Source: Favolaschia claudopus (Eukaryota; Basidiomycota; Agaricomycetes; Agaricales; Mycenaceae). Taken from it: a DNA stretch of 64,000 nt. The stretch is taken from positions 186,001-250,000 of the forward strand of contig JAWWNJ010000003.1 of NCBI GenBank assembly GCA_037176885.1, read 5' to 3'. Positions 32,200 to 41,767 of this stretch are shown piece by piece. Both the position numbers and the translations under genes were made by a program. A model generated the notes under the pieces. It was not told the DNA's origin. It made no database searches and saw nothing but the letters and a program-made list of their open reading frames with translations. Every line of letters begins with the position of its first letter. Position 1 is the first letter of the stretch.

Positions 32200-34452
32200 T
32201 CACTCGTTCAAGTTGACTTTTTGGGAATCCAGCCAGTCCTGAAGGATCGTCGGTGCGTTCCGCAGCGCTTTTTTCGTCAGCCACTCATCGTGTTCGGGCC
32301 CGTAGCCGCTCCACCGTACCTTATACTGCTGGATGCGGCGTCCGCGAATCTTGCGGAATCTTACGGCCAAAATCTTTTCAATTTCCACTTCGGGTTTTGC
32401 CTCAAAGTCGTCCCGATTCAATGCCTTCGTAGGACGTTCGCCGAACTCGGCAGGAGATTGTCTGTATAGCTCCAGATGAGCAATGTTAAGGATTGGATGA
32501 ATCCCATAAGAGATTGGAAGTCGTAACTGATATGTAACGGGACTGAGTTTTCGGTTAATCTCAAACGGACCATCGTACCGCATTAACAATTTTTTACCGC
32601 GTCCTTTCTCCTCCCGTAACAGGTGTAGTGAATGTGGATTAAGAACAACTAAATCTCCTTCTTCAAATTCCGTGATGAGTCGGCCATTGTTGTATGCTCG
32701 TTGTTGAAAAACCTGAGAGAGAAGTAATGCTTCTTTTGCTCGATTCAGAGAGGTTTCAAACTGATCAACCATCTCTTGGGCCTTATCATTAATTACCAAT
32801 TTGTCCCCCCCATTCAAAGAAGTCGAGTTTCCGGGCCTGGGAATCGCTTCTGAAGAATCAAAGTTAATGAGCGAGGAACCGGTAATCGGGTTGTAGCCGC
32901 GCAGAAGGTAAGCTGGTGAAAATCCGGTGGCCGTGTGCGGTGTGGTGTTGTAGGAAAGTGCGAATCCGTCAATAAATTTAACCCAATCATTGCGTGAGGG
33001 TCCAATATACGCACGAAGCGCAATCTCCAGTATTTGGTTCAAAATCTCTGTCTGTCCGTCTGCCTGTGGATGGTACGCCGTCGTCAATGATCTCTTCATC
33101 CCCATCAGCCGACACATTTCAGCCCAAAATTCATTTCTCCAGCGCGTGTCGCGATCTGAAATGATTTGTATAGGTAACCCGAAATGACAGACAATGTTCT
33201 TGAGAAATAACTCAGCCGTCTCCGCTTCCGAGATTCCGGTTTTGCATGGAATGATGATTGCATACTTTGTAAGCTTGCACACGCAAACCCATACATTATC
33301 GTATCCGTCTGACAATGGAAGCTCGGGAATAAAGTCCATCGTAACTACCTGGAATGGCTGAGTAGGAATTGGAATAGGTTGTAATAGACCAACCGGTCCA
33401 TGTCGTCGCGGCTTGGATTTCTGACAAATGTCGCAGGTTGAGGTGTACCTTTTTAGATCCCGCGACATCTTTCGCCAATAGTACGTTGAAGCGAGCCGAT
33501 TGTAGCACTTGTGATATCCTGCGTGAGCTGATTCAGTCAGCGTGTCGTGAATATCCGACATTACCGAATTTCGGAACTTCTCCGGGACACATAATCGATT
33601 GCGTCCTTCCCAGTCCTCAAAATAAATCAGTCCTGACTCAGCGTAATGATACTGAGGGTACCTGGGATTATTCCAATCTGATTCTCCCTTCCATCCGTCC
33701 AGAACTCGGGAAAAATGTGGGTCATCACGATATGCAGCTGACCATGCATCAATTTCGTCTTTGGATATCCCAACCAGGACGGAAAATGTGCGGGAGCTTA
33801 CAAAATTCGTGGTCAGTAGCTCGTCGTCATCAAGCGGAATCATGCCGAGGTCAACTGACTCAGTTCCGTTTGAATCCTCCTCCGAACGGATAAACTTGGA
33901 TGCGACGGTTAACAGCTTTTCCTCAAAGTGCGAACTCAACTCTTCATACATGTCTTTGAGAGGATCTTCCGCATTTAATTCAATCGCTGTAACTGAGTCA
34001 GTAGCGGGCCCATCTTGAATTGGGACTCGCCGTCGAAGTCTTGAAATGGGGTCCACATTCGAGTGAACACGCCCAGCGCGGTGGATGATCTTGAGTCCAG
34101 GGTAGGCCGAAAAAACCGTTCCCCAAGTGAGAAGTCGTCGGTTGACATTCTGGAATGTTCGACTCCATGTTAGCGCTGCGTGGTCTGTGATAGCAGCCAC
34201 AGTTTCACCTTCGAGAAAAGGTTGAAATTTGATTAGCGCTTCTTTGAGGGCGAGAGCCTCACGCTCGGTGGGAGAATAGTTGCGTTCAGGTGACTTGAGA
34301 ACGCGGGACCAGTAACTAATGACTCGTTCAATGTGAACGGTCGTGTCTTCGAAGTTAGAGGCCCAAGGTCCAGGTGTAGGGATGTCGTCAACACCCTTGA
34401 CTGCGGTAACGAGGATTGGAACAGGCTCACTGTTTTTATATGCACGCTCCAA
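32200..34452 (-). CDS. Ty3 RNase H end, integrase and chromodomain (left unit)
   Basis: The frame is open upstream past 34452 and carries the rest of RNase H (REALALKEALIKFQPF, TDHAALTW). Next is the integrase HHCC finger (HDTLTESAHAGYH ... CDICQ, about residues 302-344). The DDE core follows: Asp near 373 (MDFIPEL), Asp near 433 (SDRDTRW), Glu near 469 (DGQTEI). At the C-terminus a chromodomain (ILAVRFRKIRGRRIQQYKVR, WSGYGPEHDEW) places the element among chromoviruses, whose chromodomain targets integration to marked chromatin. Expression as a fusion with the upstream frame would need repair or frameshifting; no classical slippery heptamer is seen. Confidence 0.9.
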   Translation of the reverse strand: MERAYKNSEPVPILVTAVKGVDDIPTPGPWASNFEDTTVHIERVISYWSRVLKSPERNYSPTEREALALKEALIKFQPFLEGETVAAITDHAALTWSRTFQNVNRRLLTWGTVFSAYPGLKIIHRAGRVHSNVDPISRLRRRVPIQDGPATDSVTAIELNAEDPLKDMYEELSSHFEEKLLTVASKFIRSEEDSNGTESVDLGMIPLDDDELLTTNFVSSRTFSVLVGISKDEIDAWSAAYRDDPHFSRVLDGWKGESDWNNPRYPQYHYAESGLIYFEDWEGRNRLCVPEKFRNSVMSDIHDTLTESAHAGYHKCYNRLASTYYWRKMSRDLKRYTSTCDICQKSKPRRHGPVGLLQPIPIPTQPFQVVTMDFIPELPLSDGYDNVWVCVCKLTKYAIIIPCKTGISEAETAELFLKNIVCHFGLPIQIISDRDTRWRNEFWAEMCRLMGMKRSLTTAYHPQADGQTEILNQILEIALRAYIGPSRNDWVKFIDGFALSYNTTPHTATGFSPAYLLRGYNPITGSSLINFDSSEAIPRPGNSTSLNGGDKLVINDKAQEMVDQFETSLNRAKEALLLSQVFQQRAYNNGRLITEFEEGDLVVLNPHSLHLLREEKGRGKKLLMRYDGPFEINRKLSPVTYQLRLPISYGIHPILNIAHLELYRQSPAEFGERPTKALNRDDFEAKPEVEIEKILAVRFRKIRGRRIQQYKVRWSGYGPEHDEWLTKKALRNAPTILQDWLDSQKVNLNE

Positions 34453-37400
34453 TCGCTCGTAAAGGCGCGTAGATCTCGAATGAAAATGGGTTGAACTTGT
34501 TGCAAAATACCTGCGAGTCCGTAATCACACGCATCGGAATAAACACGATAAGGCTTACCGGCCATCGCATATCCTCGAACCGGAGCGTTTGTCAGTACTT
34601 GCTTACAAAGGTTGAACGCCTCTGAATGTAATTCGGTCCAATTCCACTTTGAATCCTTCTTGAGTAATTGAAAGAAGGGATGCGCGATCCACGCGTAGAA
34701 GGGAACGTACGATGAGAAATAAACCATCATTCCCAAAAAATGTTGAAGTTCTTGGGTATTGCGCGGCTCATCAAGTTGAAGTATAGCGTCGACCTTCTCC
34801 TTATGAGTTGAAACACCAAGGCGCGACACCTTTTGACCAAGTAAGAGTAAAGATTGATACCCAATATGGCACTTGGGAGGCGAGAGCGTAATATTCGCGT
34901 CTGCGATAGCCTTGAATACGTGGTCTAAATGTTGAACATGATCTTCGAAAGTTAACGAATAGACAACGATATCATCAATGTAAACCAAGGCGAATACCCA
35001 CAGGAATGGTGCCAACACATTTTGCATAACGCGTTGAAATACGCTTGGCCCGTTGCGATAACCAAACGGCATTCGATGAAATTGCCATAGTCCGCGATGC
35101 GTGCGGAATGCCAATTTCTCTGCAGATCCCGGCGCCATTGTCAACTGAGTGAAGCCAGCGAGTGCATCGAGTGTTGTAAGCCATTGAGATCCGGAGAGTG
35201 CTTGAAGGATCTCGTCTTGACGAGGCAGCCCGAATTCGTCGGGAACGACCATTTCATTTAGCTTGCGCAAGTCAATTACCATTCGAGGCTTACCATTCCG
35301 GTAGACGATAAAGACAGGAGCTGCCCATGGGCTTTTAGACGGCTCAATTACACCGAGCTGAATCCAGGAGTCCATCTGTTTGTCGATCACTTCTCGATTA
35401 GCTGGCGACACGGGAAACGGAGGTAAGGAAACAGGTTCTGCACCTGGTTTCATGGGAATTTCAACTTGAACCTCATAGTTTCCGAGACGACCGTCAAGAC
35501 CAAAAGCCATCCTGTTGCGCAGTACTACTTCTTCGAGCTGTTTTCGTTGGTCCGGTGTGATGTCAGAAGAGATATCAATTTCCTGCAGTAATTTGTCGCC
35601 AGGAACGAAGTCAGGAGGTACTTCCGAGGTTTTGGGGCCACCTTCAAGGGGTTCTTCCGCTAGAGGGTCGTCAGGATCCGTCGCATTGCGCTGAGCTTTG
35701 GACGAGATATTAGTGACTGACTGCACAGATTGAGTACCAGAGTTAGGTCTCTTGTGCTTCCCAGGGCGACAGAAGGGGCAGGAGTCGTCTAAATTGAGTG
35801 GTGTATGCACCAAACAACCAGAATCCTCGCGAGATGAGGTGGTGGAAGAAGAGGGTTTTGACAGCGGTACGGAATTTGCTTCCGTTGATCGGTCCGAAGT
35901 CCGGGGATCAACGTTGATCCCCGCTGTCGAAGCTTTCATTGCCTCGGCTCTCTTCTGGTCTGCCACCATGTTCTCAGCAACAAGATTCCTCATCAAGGAT
36001 GCATGTGCATTTCTTCTGGTCTGCTGCTCCCTTGAATACTTGTCCATTCTGTCAAGCCAATTCTTCGGGTTCCTGGACTTGCCAACTGTTTGACCAGCCG
36101 CGATAATCACCGGTGTTTGCGAGAAATTCGCAATGTGCAGGATGGGTTTCTCCCTGGAAATCAAGGTATCTGCGGAGCCATACATATCGTCTCCGCATCC
36201 GTTGTTATTGATCTCTGTTTCCACAAACAGAGAATCTTGACCCGGTGGAAAATAAGCTTGCACTTTAACAGCAACGCTGGTTTCCGGTGGAATAACAACG
36301 CGATCTGTCGACCAGACATCTGCCTTACCTTGCCGAATCCGAGTTTTACGCTTCAGCTTCTGGTTTCGGCGATGAACTTTACCCTTGGGTCCTTGAGTTT
36401 CGCTTCCGAGGTGAGTCTTGACTTTGAAAGCATGCCCCTCATCGTCAACCATCGAAGATGTCGAAGTCTCAACTCTGAGTGTTCTATCGGAGTCTCCAAA
36501 GCGTAGGTAGGCCTTTCCTTCATTCCTAACAATGGAAATCGAATATTGATCAGCAAAATCATTTCCCAGAATGAACGGAGTCGACATTCCTTCTACAACG
36601 TAAGCTTCTACAGTTATTTTCACCGGTCCATCCTCCGTATGGAAGAACAAATCCAGGCTAACAAATCCCGAGATAGAAGACTTTCCAGTTACTTGAATCA
36701 GATTTATCTGATGACCGGATTTTATCTTCGGTGGGTTTGTTAAATTTTGCAGAGTCTTCCGTGAGATTAATGTGATGTCTGACCCCGAGTCTATAATGAC
36801 AGGAATAGGATCGATATGCAAACCTCCAATTGTAGCGGTCGCTTGTGCTGCACTTGCACCAAGAAATGAAGAGCCAGACGGTCGTGCCATATGTTTCCGG
36901 AGTTCTATGAGCGGTTTGAGTTCAGAACTCGGTGAGCCAATCACTCGATAATTTACGGCCTTGATGTCTCGAGCTAACCGTCTTCTAGACCGTCGGTTTA
37001 GTGCAGGTTTTGAATGAAACGTTGAACAAGCCTCAGGTATTGAGTGTGAGTGCAATTCCGAGTCGTCCGATGCAGTTGCCGTTGCCGATTTCTCCAAGTT
37101 TCCGGATTTCTCCCCCCCCAGGGCTGAGTTACTCGTTTCCTCGTCAAGAGGTGAAGAGTATTCAGTAGTCTGGAGGGGATCTTCAAAACCCTGCTGAGAG
37201 AAGTCATCGGTATGTTCAACTGTCTCGGATTCGGATTCCACATCACTTTCCAATCCATAATACAGTTCATCGTATTCATCCTGTGCTTCACGATCGTCGC
37301 TGGTTGCGCTCGCAAGGTTAGCGCGGGCAGCTCGGTTGCCTTTGAACGAATGTTTACATTCGTTATCCCAATGTTTTCCGCTCCCACAATGCCTACAAGG

Positions 37401-39524
37401 TCGCGCGCCTTTGGATTCTGGAGTAGCTCGTTTAGAGACATTCTTATCGTCTTTCGGGAATTTTGGTGGCCCAAGGTTCGCAGACCATCCCACTAAATTC
37501 ACTCGAGCAGAGCGTGGAGTAAACCGTTGATTATCACGTTCACGCTCACGATCTCGGTAAGAATTTTCTCGTTCGTGCCTATCCAGTTGCATTAAAGCGT
37601 CTTCGTGGTAGCGAATAGCGGCTTGGAATTCAACGACAGTGCGATACATCTGAGTCGTAAGGATGGTATTCCAAGTTGAAGGTGCGCCGTCCATGACTTC
37701 CAACATGATTTCTGAATCGTCCATAGTATAGACCATGTTGATAAGGTCCACTTTGCGAATGAAATATTCACTCGGTGTCTCACGCAAGTGTCCTGCGTCA
37801 CGGTAAGAGGCTCTATTAGCTCTTCCTTTCTGACGATCTAACCACTTGCGATTCAGGAAATATGTTTGAAAGGCTTGACGCAATGTATCCCAATTCCGTT
37901 CAATTTCACCACGATACTCTAAAGGTAATGACCAGTACCATGTCTCGGCATTTCCTTCAAGCCTTTTAGGTACAATTCGGCCTAGTTGACGGAATACTGT
38001 CGGCGATTCTCGCGCAATGTCATTGATCTTGAGAATCCAACGCACAATCGTGTCGACATTTCCATCCCATTTAGGTACGTTTTCCTGTTTCAACTTGATC
38101 TCGAAGTGTGCCTCCTTGACGGCTGAAGTAGAAGAATTGGAAATCGGAACAGTTGAAGGGATAGCGGAGCGACGGTTAGGTCCTCTCAGCGGGTTCGGTT
38201 GACGACGCGGTGCGTTGTCGTTATCATTGTCAGAGTCGTCACCGTCGTCTCCGCCTCCTGGATTACCCGAGGGTACTCGATTCTGGCGGCCATTCGAAGC
38301 TCCTGATGTTGCCGCCGAGTGGCGAGGTAAACTACGACCACCATTATTGGGATTGTCATTTCCATTGCCAGAATTACCACTGGGTGCGTTTCCGCCTCCG
38401 CGACGCCCTATTTGAGAAACTGATGAAAGAGGATCAGGGGTGTACGTACTTCGCATGTGAGGCGGTACGTCGCGACCCATCGTACCTTGATAGGACATCC
38501 TTTGCATCTGTTCAGTTTCCTTAACATTGCCAGCTGTGTTTCGTGAAGGCAAAGGTTCGTCTTCAAAAATAGTTGGAGCAAGCATCTCAGACAGACGTCG
38601 GTTGCCTTTCGGTACGCCAGATTGAACTCCGTAGTTACCAAATCTAACGCTAGTGTCTCGAACAAGAGGATAAACCGTTGAATCTGAACTCAAGTCCGGT
38701 TGCGAACTCAGTCTGTCTATCATAGATTTTCCGCCAAATCTTGACGTCCGAGTACTAGTGTTCTGGATCTGGGTAGCCGCAGCAGTGACATCTGCGTCGA
38801 ATGGTTGCGGTCTGTTGGCCAAGAAGTCATGATATGTAGAGAGCAGGGTAAGAAAATGTTCTACTTCGATTCGGAAGCATACACCCAAGATTTCGAAGTC
38901 ATTTTCTCTGTAGATATCTTCAATATCATTCCCTTTCTCTCCCCATGAAGGCAAGCGTGGAATAGCTTTACCAGCCATTTGGAACGACTCTTCGGCAGCA
39001 CTACGCAATTCATAAAGGGATTGCATAAGGACCTGATATTCATATAAGGAAACTCGATAGCAGTAATGCCCGTCTCGCGTTGCAAACCGTTCCAGCACTG
39101 TCAAAGTCTGATCAAGCTGTTCGAATGTTTTCACAAATACAGTCTTGTAAAGGAGACGAGAGGGTTTCAAGGCATCAAGGAGGAAGGTCTTACCAATAAC
39201 ATTAGCTCCTTTAACGAGAGCTTCGATGCGTCTCGACATAATCTCCGCATTTTTCCCTATCCTTCGTGCTGGTTTAAGTGTAGGCATATCAACCATGGAT
39301 ATATGAACATCGTCAAGATCGATGCTATCGTCGTGAATAGGTCCATGTAGGTCGGTAAGATCTGGCAAGTCAAAATGCTCATGTTCCAAAAAGTCCGCGC
39401 CGGAGTTATCAGCGTTGGAGGTATCCGACCTTAGGGAGGTAAGAGGGGTGGATGTGCGAGGCGGACGAGCAGTCTCGCTTGGTGAAGGTTGCCGGGAACG
39501 AGGTTGTTCCGTAGTAGTAGACAT
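34233..39524 (-). CDS. Ty3 Gag-protease-RT-RNase H (left unit)
   Basis: One long frame from ATG 39524 (MSTTTEQPRSRQPSPSE). Gag capsid-like region around residues 470-650. CCHC knuckle CRHCGSGKHWDNEC near 710. Retropepsin site VIIDSGSDITLIS near 910. RT spans about 1380-1560, with TLDALAGFTQL and the catalytic YIDD near 1515, and RNase H begins with YSDACDYGLAG near 1660. Homology leaves this frame at about 34465 (after FIRDLRA) and continues one frame over in the next ORF, so the last 70 or so codons to 34233 are out-of-frame read-through. Gag and Pol share one frame, as in many fungal Ty3 elements. The same frameshift is in the right-hand unit. Confidence 0.9.
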   Translation of the reverse strand: MSTTTEQPRSRQPSPSETARPPRTSTPLTSLRSDTSNADNSGADFLEHEHFDLPDLTDLHGPIHDDSIDLDDVHISMVDMPTLKPARRIGKNAEIMSRRIEALVKGANVIGKTFLLDALKPSRLLYKTVFVKTFEQLDQTLTVLERFATRDGHYCYRVSLYEYQVLMQSLYELRSAAEESFQMAGKAIPRLPSWGEKGNDIEDIYRENDFEILGVCFRIEVEHFLTLLSTYHDFLANRPQPFDADVTAAATQIQNTSTRTSRFGGKSMIDRLSSQPDLSSDSTVYPLVRDTSVRFGNYGVQSGVPKGNRRLSEMLAPTIFEDEPLPSRNTAGNVKETEQMQRMSYQGTMGRDVPPHMRSTYTPDPLSSVSQIGRRGGGNAPSGNSGNGNDNPNNGGRSLPRHSAATSGASNGRQNRVPSGNPGGGDDGDDSDNDNDNAPRRQPNPLRGPNRRSAIPSTVPISNSSTSAVKEAHFEIKLKQENVPKWDGNVDTIVRWILKINDIARESPTVFRQLGRIVPKRLEGNAETWYWSLPLEYRGEIERNWDTLRQAFQTYFLNRKWLDRQKGRANRASYRDAGHLRETPSEYFIRKVDLINMVYTMDDSEIMLEVMDGAPSTWNTILTTQMYRTVVEFQAAIRYHEDALMQLDRHERENSYRDRERERDNQRFTPRSARVNLVGWSANLGPPKFPKDDKNVSKRATPESKGARPCRHCGSGKHWDNECKHSFKGNRAARANLASATSDDREAQDEYDELYYGLESDVESESETVEHTDDFSQQGFEDPLQTTEYSSPLDEETSNSALGGEKSGNLEKSATATASDDSELHSHSIPEACSTFHSKPALNRRSRRRLARDIKAVNYRVIGSPSSELKPLIELRKHMARPSGSSFLGASAAQATATIGGLHIDPIPVIIDSGSDITLISRKTLQNLTNPPKIKSGHQINLIQVTGKSSISGFVSLDLFFHTEDGPVKITVEAYVVEGMSTPFILGNDFADQYSISIVRNEGKAYLRFGDSDRTLRVETSTSSMVDDEGHAFKVKTHLGSETQGPKGKVHRRNQKLKRKTRIRQGKADVWSTDRVVIPPETSVAVKVQAYFPPGQDSLFVETEINNNGCGDDMYGSADTLISREKPILHIANFSQTPVIIAAGQTVGKSRNPKNWLDRMDKYSREQQTRRNAHASLMRNLVAENMVADQKRAEAMKASTAGINVDPRTSDRSTEANSVPLSKPSSSTTSSREDSGCLVHTPLNLDDSCPFCRPGKHKRPNSGTQSVQSVTNISSKAQRNATDPDDPLAEEPLEGGPKTSEVPPDFVPGDKLLQEIDISSDITPDQRKQLEEVVLRNRMAFGLDGRLGNYEVQVEIPMKPGAEPVSLPPFPVSPANREVIDKQMDSWIQLGVIEPSKSPWAAPVFIVYRNGKPRMVIDLRKLNEMVVPDEFGLPRQDEILQALSGSQWLTTLDALAGFTQLTMAPGSAEKLAFRTHRGLWQFHRMPFGYRNGPSVFQRVMQNVLAPFLWVFALVYIDDIVVYSLTFEDHVQHLDHVFKAIADANITLSPPKCHIGYQSLLLLGQKVSRLGVSTHKEKVDAILQLDEPRNTQELQHFLGMMVYFSSYVPFYAWIAHPFFQLLKKDSKWNWTELHSEAFNLCKQVLTNAPVRGYAMAGKPYRVYSDACDYGLAGILQQVQPIFIRDLRAFTSDWSVHIKTVSLFQSSLPQSRVLTTSLHLDLGPLTSKTRPFTLNESLVTGPAFSSHLNATILPPSVRLSPSKKR

Positions 39525-39576
39525 TTAGACGGCGTTGAATTTAACTTGTTGAAAAGCCGTATAAAGCAAGGAAGCT

Positions 39577-39592
39577 CCCTGTGTGTCCACCA
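39577..39592 (-). promoter_or_regulatory. Ty3 primer-binding site, left unit
   Basis: Minus strand TGGTGGACACACAGGG, one base from the LTR. It complements a tRNA 3' end finishing TCCACCA. Identical copy at 49144-49159. The tRNA species is not determined. Confidence 0.8.
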
Positions 39593-39593
39593 G

Positions 39594-40176
39594 TGTTGAA
39601 GATTAGCGTGATATTTGAGTGAGCGCGAGTAATCAATACACGCGTTTGAGAAAGAAAATAAAATAGAGCTCAAACTTCCTATATATTCAGCAAATCCAAC
39701 TCAGTTAACTCAAGCGGTTTTCAGCGAGAACTTATCTCGCTGAGGCTAGTTGGAGTAAACACAACCTAGCACCGTCTGTACCTGTAATACCAGAAATGAG
39801 CGCGAAGCTTTCACTTAGGGTTCACACAATAGTTAGTTAGAACTACGTAGATTGATGGGATAGAAAAGATTGTCCTCCACAAGAGGGGAGGGCTCCTCAT
39901 TTATACGTAGAGGCTACAGCTGAGGCTATGTTAATTGATATCAATACACAGGACTGAAGGCTGTGAGTAGGCAGTACTTACAGAGCCTGAGCACCGCAAC
40001 AATTGAGACGCGTTTGCAGTGAGTCACAGTCACCTGACTGTGACCACTCGTGGTCTTGCTGTAGCAAGACTTGTCAAAAGTCGGCAGAGCTCGGCATCAA
40101 GTCTCACAGCTTAGACGGAAGAGTTTTCGTAGGTTCCACAAGCTATATTGGGTACATAATGGAAGTATCCATAACA
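39594..40176 (-). repeat. Ty3 LTR 2 (shared middle LTR)
   Basis: Serves as 5' LTR of the left unit and 3' LTR of the right unit. No target duplication at its borders. Confidence 0.93.
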
Positions 40177-40358
40177 TAGCCCCCCAGCCTACGAGAACTC
40201 GAAGTACAGTAAAGTAGTTGCAACATGAGTAACTCGGAAAAATAAATAATGCTCCAGCGAGCGACGCGAAATAAGCCAGCGAACAAGGAAATATCAGCGA
40301 AGACAATTTAATACCGTCACTAACCAGAGTGCGTTGAATAAATAATAAAGTTGAGCAA

Positions 40359-41570
40359 TCACTCGCCATTGATAGCCATTTTGTGCATCTCATATTCGAC
40401 CTCCATCTCCTTCAACCGTTCTTCGCCAAGAAGGAACCGAGCAATGTTATCTGCAGGTTGACGGCGGCTAAGCGGGACATCGGTGTCATCGGAAAGTGGC
40501 CACATTGCGATGTAGCAGGTGCCTTCATTGTAAGTGACGAGAATTCGATCCGCGGCAGGTCGAATAAGGTGAAGGCACGCTGAAGAATGACATTAGCGTT
40601 GCTAAATCATTGTAGCAATGAAGAGATACCGAAATCAATGTGGTGACGCAAAAACTCATTACCCAAGTAATTGGATAGTGCGTCCGATCCATCATAGAAG
40701 TGACCCCATGCCGTGAGCTCCAGGAATTTGCGTGGCGAGAACCCCAAAATGGCGCCATAATTCATGGCGCTGGTGAGTCCGTTCTTCTTTTGAATGCGGA
40801 TGCTGTTGGCGAGAGCAAGGAGGTGGTAACAAGTCGTCATTTGTAGGACCGTTAGATGAGCGAGTGCCTCGTCAAGGGTGCCGAAGATGCGGTTCTCGAA
40901 GGTATTGCCAACGTAAACTCGAAAGCCGGAAAGAGCCCACGGCTTCTTGAGGCCGAGTTCTTCAAGAACGGCGAGGGGAATGGAAGCGGGAATGCGGCGA
41001 CCCCAGCCACTGCGCCATGGGTTGTGGCCATGCCAGGCGCAGTGATTGACAGCGCAGAGTCGGTCAAGCATTTGCCGATACTGATGTTCGAAAATTGGCA
41101 GCGCGCGAAAGTAGGTGCGTCCGTGGTGAACAAATTCCTCGACATGATCGGAAATGTGAGGATCGAAGGTAAGGAGTGAGCCAACGCCCAGAACGACGCG
41201 AAAAAGGTAGCAAAGGAGCGTGTTTTCTGTGAGAAATGAATTAGCGCGCAAAAGCCGAGATTTATTTGATTGCGCACCAAGAACAGCCTCGAGAACACTG
41301 AACGGCTGTCAGGATTAAACATCTCGCGTTGGAAAGGAGGCTCGGCCTCTGGATCAATGAGTTCGCTGCTTGATAGCGAGGAAGAGATGGAAATGAGGTC
41401 GGGCATGGAGTCGTGCTCGGAATCGACAGGAGAAGCAGCGAAAGCGAGGCACCGGACATGTCCGGCTCGGAGCTTCTAAGAACACGAAGTCCGCTGTCCG
41501 TACGTGTGTAGGGAATGTCGAATTGCATTGGGCTGGTGAAGCCAGGGACAAAGTCTGTCTCAACGGACAT
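40359..41570 (-). pseudogene. Third ORF, right unit (frameshifted by indels)
   Basis: Copy of the left-unit third ORF: exon 2 at 40359-40579, intron 40580-40629, ATG at 41570. It carries a one-base deletion at about 41310 and another at about 41441 relative to the left copy. The intron borders and exon 2 are unchanged. The deletions sit at short base runs and may be sequencing error. Confidence 0.75.
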
Positions 41571-41767
41571 GTACCGTGGGGATGGAAGAAGTGGAGGGTG
41601 AAAGGAATAAGGAAAATAAAGTTGACCGCCTGGGTAAGAAAGAGGATGGGGTGAATGAACGGGACGTAAACGTCGTAAGACCGGTTGTTTATAAGAAGAC
41701 GAGAGCCGTATTTCCGGAGCCGTTTTACCGTTGTTGGATAAGCCGTATTTGTTTATGAAGAGTTCGT

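Noticed and set aside
34233..34452. C-terminal tail of the 1763-codon Ty3 frame as real protein
   Set aside because: Family similarity switches to the overlapping frame near 34465; the tail is out-of-frame reading of RNase H.
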